Below are positions 8,431 to 17,629 of a stretch of 64,000 nt of DNA, one piece after another; the stretch's first letter is position 1, and each line of letters starts with the position of its first letter. Below the pieces are notes generated by a model. The model saw nothing but the letters and a program-made list of their open reading frames with translations. It did no database searches and was not told the origin of the DNA. This DNA comes from Roseinatronobacter alkalisoli. Its GTDB lineage: Bacteria; Pseudomonadota; Alphaproteobacteria; Rhodobacterales; Rhodobacteraceae. A program made the position numbers and the translations under genes. The DNA lies in assembly GCF_028745735.1 (NCBI RefSeq), contig NZ_JAQZSM010000006.1, positions 124,001 through 188,000 on the forward strand, written 5' to 3'.

Positions 8431-10248
8431 ATGTTATCACGATTTTATCAGCATACAGCAGCGATAATCGCCTTTGTGCTAAGCTGTGGCGCAGCTTTCC
8501 CTGCGCTTTCGCAGCCCAGCCATGGCATAGCTATGTATGGCGACCCTGCTCTACCACCAGATTTTGAACATCTGCCCCATGTCAACCCTGATGCGCCTGC
8601 AGGTGGACGAATCGTTCAGGGGGAAGTCGGCGGCTTCGATTCGCTTAACCCGCATATCCTGAAAGGGCGCAGCCCGTGGCAATTGCAATATCTGGCCTAT
8701 GAAAGCCTGATGGGCCGCAACTGGGACGAACCCTTCACCCTTTACGGGGTTCTGGCCGAATCAGTCGAAACCGATGACGAGCGGTCCTGGGTCGAATTCA
8801 CCCTGCGCCCGGAGGCGCGTTTTTCAGATGGCAGCCCCGTGACAGTGGAAGATGTCCTGTGGTCCTATGAAACGCTGGGCACAGAGGGGCACCCCCGCTA
8901 TCACGGCACCTGGGCTCGCGTAGAAAGCGCAGAAATTACGGGCGAGCGGTCCATCCGCTTCACATTCACGGAACCGGACCGTGAACTGCCACTGATCATG
9001 GGCATGCGCCCGATCCTGCAAAAGGCCCAATGGGAAGGGCTGGATTTCGGCGAATCGGGCACATCGGTCATTCCGATCACCACGGGCCCCTATGTCATCG
9101 ACCGCTTTGAGGCGGGGCGCTATGTCTACCTGAAGCGTAATCCCGACTATTGGGGCAATGACCTGCCGTTCATGCGTGGTCAGGCCAATCTTGATGAAAT
9201 CCGCATGGAATTTTTCGGCGATGGCACCGCCATGTTCGAGGCGTTCACCTCTGGCATGCTGAATACCATGCGTGAAACCAATGCCAATGCCTGGAACACC
9301 CGCTATGATTTTCCCGCGATGCAGGCGGGCGAGGTGGTGAAATCGATCATCCCGCATGAACGCCCGTCAGGGATTGCGGGATTCGTGATGAATAGCCGCA
9401 ATCCACTGTTTTCGGACTGGCGCGTGCGCGAGGCGATGATTCACGCCTTCAACTACGACTATATCCATCAGGTGATCAACGGGTCCGAAGACCCGCGCAT
9501 TACGTCTTATTTCAGCAACTCGGTGCTGGGCATGCGCGACGGGCCGGCGACCGGGCGCGTGGCGGAGTTTCTGGCCCCTTTCGCAGATGATCTTCTGCCC
9601 GGCACGCTGGAAGGCTACACCCTACCTACATCAGATGGCAGCGTGGCAAACCGTGCCAATATGCGCGCGGCCACCAATCTGCTGGCAGAAGCCGGTTGGC
9701 AGGCCGACAGCGCCGGTTTGTTGCGGAATGATAATGGCGACCCGTTCCGCTTTACCATCCTGTTGCGGCAAGGGTCCAGCGAAGTGCTGGCCATCGCCAA
9801 TATCTATACCGAAGCCCTGATACGGCTGGGCATGGATGTGAATGTGGCCCAGATCGATTCGGCGCAATATACTGAACGCACGAATGGGTTTGATTTCGAC
9901 ATGACCTATATGATCCGTGGTCTGTCGCTGTCCCCCGGCGCTGAACAGCGGCTGTACTGGGGGTCAGAGGCCGCCACCGCAGAAGGGTCGCGCAACTGGA
10001 TGGGGGTGCAGAACCCGGCTCTCGATGCGCTGATCGAACGGCTGGTGACGTCCACCGATCAGGATGATTTCATTGCAAGCGCCCGCGCGCTGGACCGTGT
10101 TCTGACTGCGGGACGGCATGTCGTGCCCTTTTGGTTCAACGACCGCGCGCGCATCGCCCATGCCCGCGAATTGCAATATCCCGAACGCCTGCCGGTATAT
10201 GGCGACTGGATCGGGTTTCAACCTGATGTCTGGTGGTGGCAGGAGTAG
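8431..10248 (+). CDS. YejA-like extracellular solute-binding protein (family 5)
   Basis: A 605-residue periplasmic binding protein of the peptide/oligopeptide ABC class. A signal peptide covers about residues 1-28, with cleavage near PALSQ. The mature start SHGIAMYGDPALPPDFEHLP and the NPDAPAGGRI block are characteristic of the YejA group, linked in E. coli to uptake of microcin C-type peptides. Further family 5 features are LNPHILKG and FSDGSPVTVEDVLWSY. AGGAG upstream of the ATG supports the start. No permease or ATPase gene is adjacent, which is unusual because yejABEF is normally an operon. A stem-loop follows the stop. Confidence 0.9.
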   Translation: MLSRFYQHTAAIIAFVLSCGAAFPALSQPSHGIAMYGDPALPPDFEHLPHVNPDAPAGGRIVQGEVGGFDSLNPHILKGRSPWQLQYLAYESLMGRNWDEPFTLYGVLAESVETDDERSWVEFTLRPEARFSDGSPVTVEDVLWSYETLGTEGHPRYHGTWARVESAEITGERSIRFTFTEPDRELPLIMGMRPILQKAQWEGLDFGESGTSVIPITTGPYVIDRFEAGRYVYLKRNPDYWGNDLPFMRGQANLDEIRMEFFGDGTAMFEAFTSGMLNTMRETNANAWNTRYDFPAMQAGEVVKSIIPHERPSGIAGFVMNSRNPLFSDWRVREAMIHAFNYDYIHQVINGSEDPRITSYFSNSVLGMRDGPATGRVAEFLAPFADDLLPGTLEGYTLPTSDGSVANRANMRAATNLLAEAGWQADSAGLLRNDNGDPFRFTILLRQGSSEVLAIANIYTEALIRLGMDVNVAQIDSAQYTERTNGFDFDMTYMIRGLSLSPGAEQRLYWGSEAATAEGSRNWMGVQNPALDALIERLVTSTDQDDFIASARALDRVLTAGRHVVPFWFNDRARIAHARELQYPERLPVYGDWIGFQPDVWWWQE

Positions 10249-10255
10249 CAACTAT

Positions 10256-10284
10256 AGCGGAAAACCGGTTCCCGGTTTTCTGCT
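10256..10284. terminator. bidirectional terminator-like hairpin
   Basis: AGCGGAAAACCGG (10256-10268), a TTC loop, then CCGGTTTTCTGCT (10272-10284) make a 13-bp stem with one G-U wobble. It sits exactly between the convergent binding-protein and LysR genes. Its core is also a copy of the palindromic element at 5227-5244, so the element may double as a terminator. Confidence 0.55.
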
Positions 10285-10287
10285 TAT

Positions 10288-11160
10288 CTAACCTGATGCC
10301 GGGGCCAGTATCTGCTTGAAGGCGGCAGTTGCGGCCTGAACCTTTGCGCTTCGATGCAGATCGACATGTGTGACCAGCCAGATCGGCACCGCCCATTCGG
10401 GTTGCGGCGCAAGCACCTGCACCAAGCCACCGGGCACAAGCGCGGGCGTCAGAAACCCAAGCCCCAGACCTGCGCGCGTTGCTTCGGCACGGACCATGGA
10501 ACTGTTGCTGCGCAGGCCGACCTTATGCCCTGCCTTCTGCAGCCAGACATCGAACGGGGCGCGAATATGCGTTACATCCGCGCCGATGAACCGGTGGGTG
10601 CTCAGATCATCCAGATCCTTCGGGGTGCCATGCTGTGCCAGATAGCTTTCTGCGCCATACAGCGCGAAGGGCAGATGCCCCAGTGCCTGCACCACATTGT
10701 CCGGTTCCTGCGGGCGGGCACCCGCGCGGATGGCAAGATGCGCTTCCCCGTATTCCAGTTGCAACACACGTTCTTCGGTGCGCAGGCAGGGTTTCAGCGC
10801 GGGATGGGCGGCCACAAGTGACTGAACCGCAGGCATGATAAGCAGGCATAGCTCCGGGACTGTGGTGATCACCAGTTCACCGCTGATCCCGTCCTGCAAC
10901 CCATGAAGTCTGGCAGCCAGCGCATCAAAATTCTGCTCGGCCCCCCCGGCCACTTCTGCCAATGCCTGACCGGCCTCAGTCGGGGAATAGCCCTTGGCAT
11001 GGCGCTGGAACAGCTTGACACCAAGCCGGTCTTCCAGCGCATCAACATGCCGGATGACCGTTGCGTGATGCACCCCCAGCGCCTGCGCCGCCCCGCTGAC
11101 AGTACCCGCGCGTGCAACATGCAGCGCAGTGCGCAACTCATCCCATGGGGCAAGGCTCAT
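10288..11160 (-). CDS. LysR family transcriptional regulator
   Basis: 290 residues from the ATG at 11160. The winged helix-turn-helix is at about residues 1-62 (ELRTALHVARAGTVSGAAQALGVHHATVIRHVDALE), followed by the two-lobe effector domain. An alternative start at 11220 adds 20 residues that LysR proteins normally lack and has a poorer ribosome site; GGAG lies nine bases before the chosen ATG. The target is unknown. LysR proteins often regulate a divergent neighbour, but here the gene is co-directional with nagZ 66 bases upstream and convergent with the YejA-like gene, so the genes around give no target. Confidence 0.92.
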   Translation of the reverse strand: MSLAPWDELRTALHVARAGTVSGAAQALGVHHATVIRHVDALEDRLGVKLFQRHAKGYSPTEAGQALAEVAGGAEQNFDALAARLHGLQDGISGELVITTVPELCLLIMPAVQSLVAAHPALKPCLRTEERVLQLEYGEAHLAIRAGARPQEPDNVVQALGHLPFALYGAESYLAQHGTPKDLDDLSTHRFIGADVTHIRAPFDVWLQKAGHKVGLRSNSSMVRAEATRAGLGLGFLTPALVPGGLVQVLAPQPEWAVPIWLVTHVDLHRSAKVQAATAAFKQILAPASG

Positions 11161-11226
11161 GCGGGTCAGCTCCGTTCGGGTATTTGCGACAGGATGGGCA
11201 GACGGGCGATGCGAAGTCAAGCAATG

Positions 11227-12228
11227 TCACGCTGTACCAAGAAGCGCATCATATTCAGCCTGCAATGCGCCCGTATCAGCCGCATCAGGGGCATTGCGTT
11301 GCGCCAATGCAGATTGCGCGCGCTGCCAGGATTCTGTGGTCAGGGGCGGGCATGTATCAGCAAGGCTGCGCATTTCATCCATATCACCATTGCAATGCAG
11401 AACAATATCGCACCCGGCCTGCAAGGCCGCAATCGCGCGCGCCGCAACCGGGCCGCTTAACGCCTGCATAGAAATATCATCGCTCATCAACAGGCCCTGA
11501 AACCCGATATTGTCGCGAATAAGACCAACCATCCGCGGCGATATTGTCGCGGGCAGATCAGGGTCAATGGCGGAAAACACCAGATGCGCACTCATCGCCA
11601 AAGGCAGATCGGCAAGCGCGTGAAAGGCCGCGAAATCCGTTTCTTCCAACACCTGAAGCGGGGTATCGACCACCGGCAGGGCCAGATGGCTGTCCATACC
11701 CGCACGGCCATGGCCGGGAATATGCTTCAGCACGGGCAAAACCCCGCCTGCCAGTAAGCCGTCAGCCATGGCGCGCGCGCAGGCAATCACGGTTTCCAGA
11801 TCCTGCCCATAGCAACGGTTGTGCAGGATCGCATGGGTCTGCGCACGGGCAATATCCGCCAGCGGCGCGCAATTCACATTCACACCAACCGCGTGCAGTT
11901 CGGCCGCGATCAGACGGCCGCGCAGATACATCGCGCGTGCAGGATCGGGGCTGCGCCGGCTTTGCTCCAGCGCGGGGATCCATTCGCGCCAATGGGGCGC
12001 ACGCATGCGCTGCACGCGCCCGCCTTCCTGATCGATCAGGATCGGCAGATCGCGCCCCAGCGCATCGCGCCAGTCCGATGTTAGCGCAGTAAGCTGGTCA
12101 GGAGTTTCGATATTGCGCGCGAACAGGATCGCCCCCCAAGGGGCCGCGCGCGCCAGAAAGCGCCGTTCCTGCGCGCCAAGCCGCGTCCCTTCGCACCCGA
12201 AAATCACCGCACGCGGTGCTGTGCTCAT
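11227..12228 (-). CDS. nagZ: beta-N-acetylhexosaminidase (GH3)
   Basis: 333 residues. A glycoside hydrolase family 3 enzyme that removes N-acetylglucosamine from anhydro-muropeptides in the cytoplasm during cell-wall recycling. The NagZ signature KHIPGHGRAGMDSHLALP carries the catalytic histidine loop, and LIDQEGGRVQRM is conserved near residues 65-76. The ATG at 12228 overlaps the stop of the SPOR gene (ATGA), which argues for this start over an upstream in-frame one at 12249. In most Rhodobacterales the next genes are scpA-scpB; here a LysR gene follows instead. Confidence 0.93.
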   Translation of the reverse strand: MSTAPRAVIFGCEGTRLGAQERRFLARAAPWGAILFARNIETPDQLTALTSDWRDALGRDLPILIDQEGGRVQRMRAPHWREWIPALEQSRRSPDPARAMYLRGRLIAAELHAVGVNVNCAPLADIARAQTHAILHNRCYGQDLETVIACARAMADGLLAGGVLPVLKHIPGHGRAGMDSHLALPVVDTPLQVLEETDFAAFHALADLPLAMSAHLVFSAIDPDLPATISPRMVGLIRDNIGFQGLLMSDDISMQALSGPVAARAIAALQAGCDIVLHCNGDMDEMRSLADTCPPLTTESWQRAQSALAQRNAPDAADTGALQAEYDALLGTA

Positions 12229-13448
12229 CGCACAAGAACCGGAATACAATCGATATTCTGGGCAACAAGCGCTGCGCAGAAACGCCGTGCATCACGTTCA
12301 TCCTCGAACCCATGCGCGCGCAAACGATAGAAAACCGACCCGCCACTATGGGCAGCCTCGATCACGCGACCACGGTCATCAAGCAAGGGGGAGAAGCGGC
12401 GCGCCAACTGGTCCCATGCGGCACGCGCCGCAGGCGCATCATCATAGGCACCAAGTTGCACCAGCCGCGTGCCCGGCCCAATGCTGGCAGGGTCCACATC
12501 CAGCCCCCGCGGCGATGACAGACCAGCCGCGACCGAGGCCGCGATGGCATCAGCGTCCGAAGAACTGCTTGAAACTGTCGGCGCGGGTGCCTGTGCCTGT
12601 GGCTGGGTACGCGGCGCTGCGGCTGCAACCTGCACCGCCTGCCCACGCGCCGGTGGCCGGGGCGAGGTGGAAACCGCAAGCCTGTTCGGGGACACAAAAC
12701 CCAGTGGCGCGCTGCTGGTTTCCGGGACATCGCGCTGCAGCGCAACAGGGACCGGCACCATTTCATCGACATTATCTGTCGCAGCGGGCTGCCCCTGATC
12801 AGCGCGGCGGGGATCAATATCATTTGCGCCCAGTCCCGTAGGCGGGGGCGCAAGAACGATGGAGTCGGGGTTTTCCACTTCGCCCGCAGCGGCTAGTTCA
12901 TTGATGGACAGCCCCTGAAATGCAGCCTGTCGTCCACCCGGATTTTCAGGCGCAACACGCGATGGCCCTTCCAGTGCGCGCACCACCGGAACCCCGGATA
13001 CATCGCGCTGCATCAACTGCCATGTCCAGATGCCCGCCGCCACCACAAGCGCAAGCGATGTCACCGCCCCCAATGCATGCACAACAGCTTTGGGCCGCAT
13101 CCTGACATCATGCCCGCCACCACCCGAAAGCGGAACCTGCTGATGCGCAGCATGACGCGGCATATCATGATAGGGTGCATGCTGATGGAACTGGAGATCA
13201 TGGGCGGGACCGGGTGCATAGGGACGCGCATGTTCCGGATAGGGCGCATATCCGCGCGCCGGTTCATGGACAGGGGCATATCCCGGGGCCGGCTGGCGCG
13301 TCATATAAGGGTCAGGATGTGGCGGATACCCCCCATCCCGGCCATATGCATGATAAGACCGTGCATCATTATGGCCATGGCCAGAACTATCTGACACTGG
13401 CACATGACCATAGGCATTATTTGCGGGAAAATACCTGCTCTCACCCAT
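12225..13448 (-). CDS. SPOR domain cell-envelope protein
   Basis: 407 residues. A cytoplasmic N-terminal region of about 125 residues is very rich in His, Tyr, Pro and Ala. One membrane helix follows (HALGAVTSLALVVAAGIWTW, about residues 155-178), then a Pro/Ala/Gln-rich linker, and a C-terminal SPOR domain of about 75 residues (TRLVQLGAYDDAPAARAAWDQL). SPOR domains bind denuded septal peptidoglycan, so a role at the division site is likely. The start at 13448 has GAGG six bases upstream. It lies between argS and nagZ, the usual place for this gene in the order, and overlaps nagZ by four bases. Confidence 0.9.
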   Translation of the reverse strand: MGESRYFPANNAYGHVPVSDSSGHGHNDARSYHAYGRDGGYPPHPDPYMTRQPAPGYAPVHEPARGYAPYPEHARPYAPGPAHDLQFHQHAPYHDMPRHAAHQQVPLSGGGGHDVRMRPKAVVHALGAVTSLALVVAAGIWTWQLMQRDVSGVPVVRALEGPSRVAPENPGGRQAAFQGLSINELAAAGEVENPDSIVLAPPPTGLGANDIDPRRADQGQPAATDNVDEMVPVPVALQRDVPETSSAPLGFVSPNRLAVSTSPRPPARGQAVQVAAAAPRTQPQAQAPAPTVSSSSSDADAIAASVAAGLSSPRGLDVDPASIGPGTRLVQLGAYDDAPAARAAWDQLARRFSPLLDDRGRVIEAAHSGGSVFYRLRAHGFEDERDARRFCAALVAQNIDCIPVLVR

Positions 13449-13630
13449 AACTGCCTCTTTCACGCGCAAGCCGCACAGAAAATCCCTGCGTCCGCACACA
13501 TGTATTCCGACGTCTGGCAAGATGCCTGCTCGACACTGCCGCTGTTTGGCGCGTATTTTCGCGCCCATTTTTATTAATCACAGGGCGATCTGTGCCGCCC
13601 TGTCCACGTATTGGTCAGAAAACCGCGTTT

Positions 13631-15376
13631 TCAGCGCATTTCCGTAACCGGCGTGACCCCCAAGATAACAAGACCAGCAGAAATAACAACGCTTGTCGCG
13701 CGGGCCAGCGCGATTTTGGCTGAAGTTGTGGCAAGATCGCCCTCTTGCACAAAACGAAGCGCGGGGGTGTCATTGCCGCGGTTCCACAATCCATGGAATT
13801 CTGCAGCGACTTCAGACAGATAGGCGGCAACCCGGTGCGGTTCCTGGGTGCGGGCAGCCAGTTCGACCATCCGCGGCCATTCCGCCAGCTTGCGTATCAG
13901 GGCCAGTTCTGCGGGGTCATCCAGCCGTGCCAATGCAGCCTGCGCCAGCGCCGGATCGTCAGTTGCGGCGCCCATATCCGCCGCCTTGCGCAGCACCGAA
14001 CAAATCCGCGCATGGGCATATTGCACGTAAAACACCGGATTATCCTTGGACTGCTCCAGCACACGCGCGAAATCGAAATCCAGCGTCGCGTCATTCTTGC
14101 GCGTCAGCATGACAAAGCGGGTCACATCTGCGCCGACTTCTTCGACCACATCGCGCAGGGTGACAAAGGTGCCCGCGCGTTTGGACATCTTGAACGGCTC
14201 GCCATTCTTATAGAGCTTCACCAGCTGGATCAGCTTGACCTCCAGCGGCACCCGCCCGTTGGACAGTGCCGACACCGCCGCCTTCATGCGCTTGACATAG
14301 CCGCCATGATCGGCGCCGAAAATATCGATCAGCATGTCAAAACCGCGCGATACCTTGTTGTAGTGATACGCGATATCCGGCGCGAAATAGGTCCAGCTTC
14401 CGTCCGATTTCATGATCGGGCGGTCCACATCATCGCCATGCGCGGTTGACCGGAACAGTGTCTGTTCACGCGGTTCCCAATCTTCCAGGGTCTTGCCCTT
14501 TGGCGGCTCCAGTGTGCCGGTATAGATCAGGCCCTGCGCGCGCAGTTTTTCGATCGCGGTCTCAATCTCGCCCGTGCCGTAAAGTGCCTTTTCGGATGAA
14601 TAGACATCCATGCGAACGCCAAGCGCGGCCAGATCCTCGCGGATCATGACCATCATCCGGTCAGTGGAAAAATTGCGCACGGTTTCCAGCCAGACGGATT
14701 CCGGTTGGTTCAGAAACTTATCGCCGAATTCAGCCTTCAGCGCTTCGCCCACTGCGATCAGGTATTCACCGGGATACAGCCCTTCAGCGATTTCGGGCGA
14801 CAGCCCATGCGCTTCGCGGTAGCGTTCATAAGCCGAACGGGCCAGAACATCGACCTGCGCGCCGCCGTCGTTGATGTAATATTCGCGCGTCACGTCATAA
14901 CCCGCGAAAGCCAGCAGGTTGCACAGCGCATCGCCTACCACGGCCCCGCGCGTGTGGCCCACATGCATCGGCCCGGTCGGGTTGGCAGACACGAATTCGA
15001 CATTCACCCGCAGGCCTTGCCCCATATCGGAGCGACCGTAATCAAGCCCCTCGCGCAGCGCCGTTGCAACAACACCCTGCCATAGCGCAGGCGACAAACG
15101 CAGGTTCAGAAACCCCGGTCCCGCGACATCAGCGTTGCTGATACGGTCATCGGCAGTCAGACGCGCGGCCAGCGCGTCGGCAATATCGCGCGGTTTCATC
15201 CCGGCAGGTTTGGCCAGCACCATCGCCGCATTTGTCGCCATATCCCCATGGGCGGGGTCGCGCGGAGGTTCGACCGCGACATTGCCGAAATCAAGCCCCT
15301 GCGGCAACGCGCTATCGGCGACCATGGCCTGTAAACAGTCCAGCACCAGCGCACGAATATCGGAAAACAGGTTCAT
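13631..15376 (-). CDS. argS: arginine--tRNA ligase
   Basis: 581 residues, a class I synthetase. The HIGH-type motif appears as [10 protein letters not shown], the KMSKR loop as [10 protein letters not shown], and the N-terminal Arg-S additional domain and C-terminal DALR anticodon domain are both recognisable. The start at 15376 ([15 protein letters not shown]) is preceded by AAGGACGG; the open frame upstream is not conserved in type. It is the first gene of the argS-SPOR-nagZ run and is divergent from the Gfo/Idh/MocA oxidoreductase. Confidence 0.97.
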   Translation of the reverse strand: MNLFSDIRALVLDCLQAMVADSALPQGLDFGNVAVEPPRDPAHGDMATNAAMVLAKPAGMKPRDIADALAARLTADDRISNADVAGPGFLNLRLSPALWQGVVATALREGLDYGRSDMGQGLRVNVEFVSANPTGPMHVGHTRGAVVGDALCNLLAFAGYDVTREYYINDGGAQVDVLARSAYERYREAHGLSPEIAEGLYPGEYLIAVGEALKAEFGDKFLNQPESVWLETVRNFSTDRMMVMIREDLAALGVRMDVYSSEKALYGTGEIETAIEKLRAQGLIYTGTLEPPKGKTLEDWEPREQTLFRSTAHGDDVDRPIMKSDGSWTYFAPDIAYHYNKVSRGFDMLIDIFGADHGGYVKRMKAAVSALSNGRVPLEVKLIQLVKLYKNGEPFKMSKRAGTFVTLRDVVEEVGADVTRFVMLTRKNDATLDFDFARVLEQSKDNPVFYVQYAHARICSVLRKAADMGAATDDPALAQAALARLDDPAELALIRKLAEWPRMVELAARTQEPHRVAAYLSEVAAEFHGLWNRGNDTPALRFVQEGDLATTSAKIALARATSVVISAGLVILGVTPVTEMR

Positions 15377-15505
15377 CTTGTCCGTCCTTGTTGCTGTTCC
15401 TGCCCTACGCCGCAGGCGCACGGTCGTCAATGGGCGCGAAGCCCTTGTGTTGTGGGGTTCAGGGTGTATGGTTGCGCTAACACATCAGTAAACAGGGACA
15501 GAACC

Positions 15506-16459
15506 ATGCGCTGGGGAATACTGGGGGCGGCCAAGATCGCCCGAACGGAAGTTGCGCCTGCTATCATGCTTGCACAAGGGGCGGAACTGGTTGCAGTCGC
15601 CACACGCGACATCGACCGCGCCCCGCCCTTTCAGGCATTGGCACCCGCGATACAGGTTCACGACAGCTATGACGCGCTGCTGGCCAACCCGGATGTGGAT
15701 GCGATCTATATTCCGCTGCCCAACCACCTGCATGTCGAATGGTCGCTGAAAGCGGCGCAGGCGGGCAAGCATGTGCTGTGTGAAAAACCCATCGCACTGC
15801 AGGCGGATGAAATCGACCAGCTGATCACCACGCGCGATGCGACAGGCAAGCTGATTGCCGAAGCCTTCATGGTGGCCCATCACCCGCAATGGGCATTGGC
15901 GCGCGATCTTTTGGCGCAAGGGGCCATTGGCAAGCTGGAACATGTCGAAGGGTGTTTCACCTATACCAACCGCGATCTGACCAATATCCGCCATATCGCC
16001 GCGATGGGTGGCGGTGGGGTGCGCGATGTGGGCGTTTATCCCTGTATCACAGCACGGATGACAACGGGGGCCGAACCGCAAGCCTTGCGCGCCGATATCC
16101 GCAGCCAGAATGGTGTCGATATTTTCGCCCGCGTCTGGGCCGATTTCGCGGATTTCACCATGTCATTCTATTGCGGCATGATGCAGGCGCGACGTCAGCA
16201 AATGGTGTTTCATGGCCAGGATGGCTGGATCGCCCTGAACGCGCCGTTTAACGGGCCAACCTACGGGGATTGCCGCGTGGAATGGTGCGATGCCAACGGA
16301 CGCATGACGCGCGAGCATTTCAACAGCGTGAACCAATATGCGCTGATGATCGAAGCCTTCGGCAAATCGGCGCAGACCGGCGAAGCGTTCGCCTGCCCGC
16401 TGGAAATGTCGCGGGGCAATCAGGTCATGATCGACGCGATTTTTGACGCTGCTGCTTAG
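15506..16459 (+). CDS. Gfo/Idh/MocA family oxidoreductase
   Basis: 317 residues. The N-terminal Rossmann domain begins MRWGILGAAKIARTEVAPA, and the conserved EKP triad (HVLCEKPIAL, near residue 93) holds the cofactor and the catalytic lysine. The C-terminal alpha/beta domain is GFO-type with DVGVYPC. Members oxidise or reduce sugars and polyols with NAD(P); the substrate is not deducible here. AGGGA before the ATG supports the start, rather than an upstream in-frame start at 15452. It stands alone, divergent from argS. Confidence 0.9.
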   Translation: MRWGILGAAKIARTEVAPAIMLAQGAELVAVATRDIDRAPPFQALAPAIQVHDSYDALLANPDVDAIYIPLPNHLHVEWSLKAAQAGKHVLCEKPIALQADEIDQLITTRDATGKLIAEAFMVAHHPQWALARDLLAQGAIGKLEHVEGCFTYTNRDLTNIRHIAAMGGGGVRDVGVYPCITARMTTGAEPQALRADIRSQNGVDIFARVWADFADFTMSFYCGMMQARRQQMVFHGQDGWIALNAPFNGPTYGDCRVEWCDANGRMTREHFNSVNQYALMIEAFGKSAQTGEAFACPLEMSRGNQVMIDAIFDAAA

Positions 16460-16723
16460 GGTGTGATGGATATGTGAGGCCAGTTCAACCGGGCCTGATG
16501 GTGACATTGTCCCTTTCACAAAGCCTGCACCATCGGCGGGCCAGGGACTGCCGATCCGACGCTTTGGGGGCGCACTTTATGCTGGCTGCAAACCTCCGAC
16601 ATTCAAGACTTGGACTGACGCTGGCGGTATCGGCAGGCGGCGGCCTGCGGCCTTTGTTCCGCACCTTTGAGCGACCGCAACAAACCGGTTCCCCGCCCCG
16701 ACCCAATCCCGCTTTGAAGCCCG
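16460..16723. other. 264-base non-coding spacer, possibly decayed sequence
   Basis: This convergent spacer between the oxidoreductase and the DUF815 gene has no supported gene. It contains a GGGAACCGGTTT motif (minus strand, near 16680-16692) shared with the palindromic element at 5227 and 10256, and two runs of GCxGGC repeats near 16627-16650. It resembles the degenerate intergenic tracts common in this order, but I cannot name an element. Confidence 0.3.
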
Positions 16724-17629
16724 TTAGATACGCAGCCCTTCGCGCCCGGCCAGATCGATGAAAAACTGCCACGCAACACGGCCCGAACGGCTGCCGCGTG
16801 TGGCCTGCCATTCAATCGCTTCTGCGCGCAGGCGCGCGGGGTCGATATGCAGGCCATAGGCGGTGCAATAGCCCTGTATCATGGCCAGATATTCGTCCTG
16901 ATCGCAGGGGTGAAACCCCAACCACAGGCCAAAACGATCCGACAGCGACACTTTTTCCTCAACCGCCTCGGACGGGGAAATTGCCGTTGAACGTTCATTC
17001 TCGATCATGTCGCGCGGCATCAGGTGGCGGCGGTTCGATGTGGCATACAGCACCACATTGTCAGGCCGCCCTTCAACACCGCCATCCAGAACCGCCTTCA
17101 GCGACTTGTAATGCTGGTCATCATGGCTGAAGGACAGATCATCGCAATACAGGACGAACCGCGCATCAGCCTTGCGCAAATGCGCCATCAGCCGCCCGAT
17201 GGATGGTAGATCCTCGCGCTGAATTTCCACCAGCTTCAGCGCGGATTGCGGCACCTGATCCAGCACAGCCGCATGCACGGCCTTTACCAGCGATGATTTT
17301 CCCATTCCGCGCGCGCCCCATAAAAGCGCGTTATTGGCGGGCAGACCACGGGCAAACTGCAACGTATTGGCCAGTAACGTGTCGCGCGCGCGGCCAATCC
17401 CTACCAGCAATTCCAACGCTACACGATTGACCTGCGCGACCGGCTGAACATGGTCAGGCGCAACATGCCACACAAACGCATCTGCCGCGCCAAAATCCGG
17501 CGCGGCGCTGGCGGGCGGTGACAGGCGTTCCAGTGCATCGGCAATACGCGCCATGTTTGCGGACAGGTCTGGTTCCGGCGAACCCGGACTTTCTGTGTCA
17601 GATGGCAGGACGAAGGGCGGCAAGGTCAT
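16724..17629 (-). CDS. DUF815 family P-loop ATPase
   Basis: 301 residues. Walker A GARGMGKSSL lies near residues 116-125 and a Walker B-like strand RFVLYCDDLSF near 155-165, followed by ATSNRRHLMPRDM, a signature of the DUF815 AAA-like family. Biological role is unknown. The ATG overlaps the tatC stop (ATGA), so it is the last gene of the tatA-tatB-tatC transcript; the coupling with Tat in Rhodobacterales is a conserved arrangement but a functional link is only inference. Confidence 0.9.
   Translation of the reverse strand: MTLPPFVLPSDTESPGSPEPDLSANMARIADALERLSPPASAAPDFGAADAFVWHVAPDHVQPVAQVNRVALELLVGIGRARDTLLANTLQFARGLPANNALLWGARGMGKSSLVKAVHAAVLDQVPQSALKLVEIQREDLPSIGRLMAHLRKADARFVLYCDDLSFSHDDQHYKSLKAVLDGGVEGRPDNVVLYATSNRRHLMPRDMIENERSTAISPSEAVEEKVSLSDRFGLWLGFHPCDQDEYLAMIQGYCTAYGLHIDPARLRAEAIEWQATRGSRSGRVAWQFFIDLAGREGLRI

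Noticed and set aside
16474-16761. 95-codon plus-strand frame after the oxidoreductase gene
   Set aside because: Residue make-up is Arg/Leu/Pro-rich without any family match, and it runs into the DUF815 gene on the other strand.
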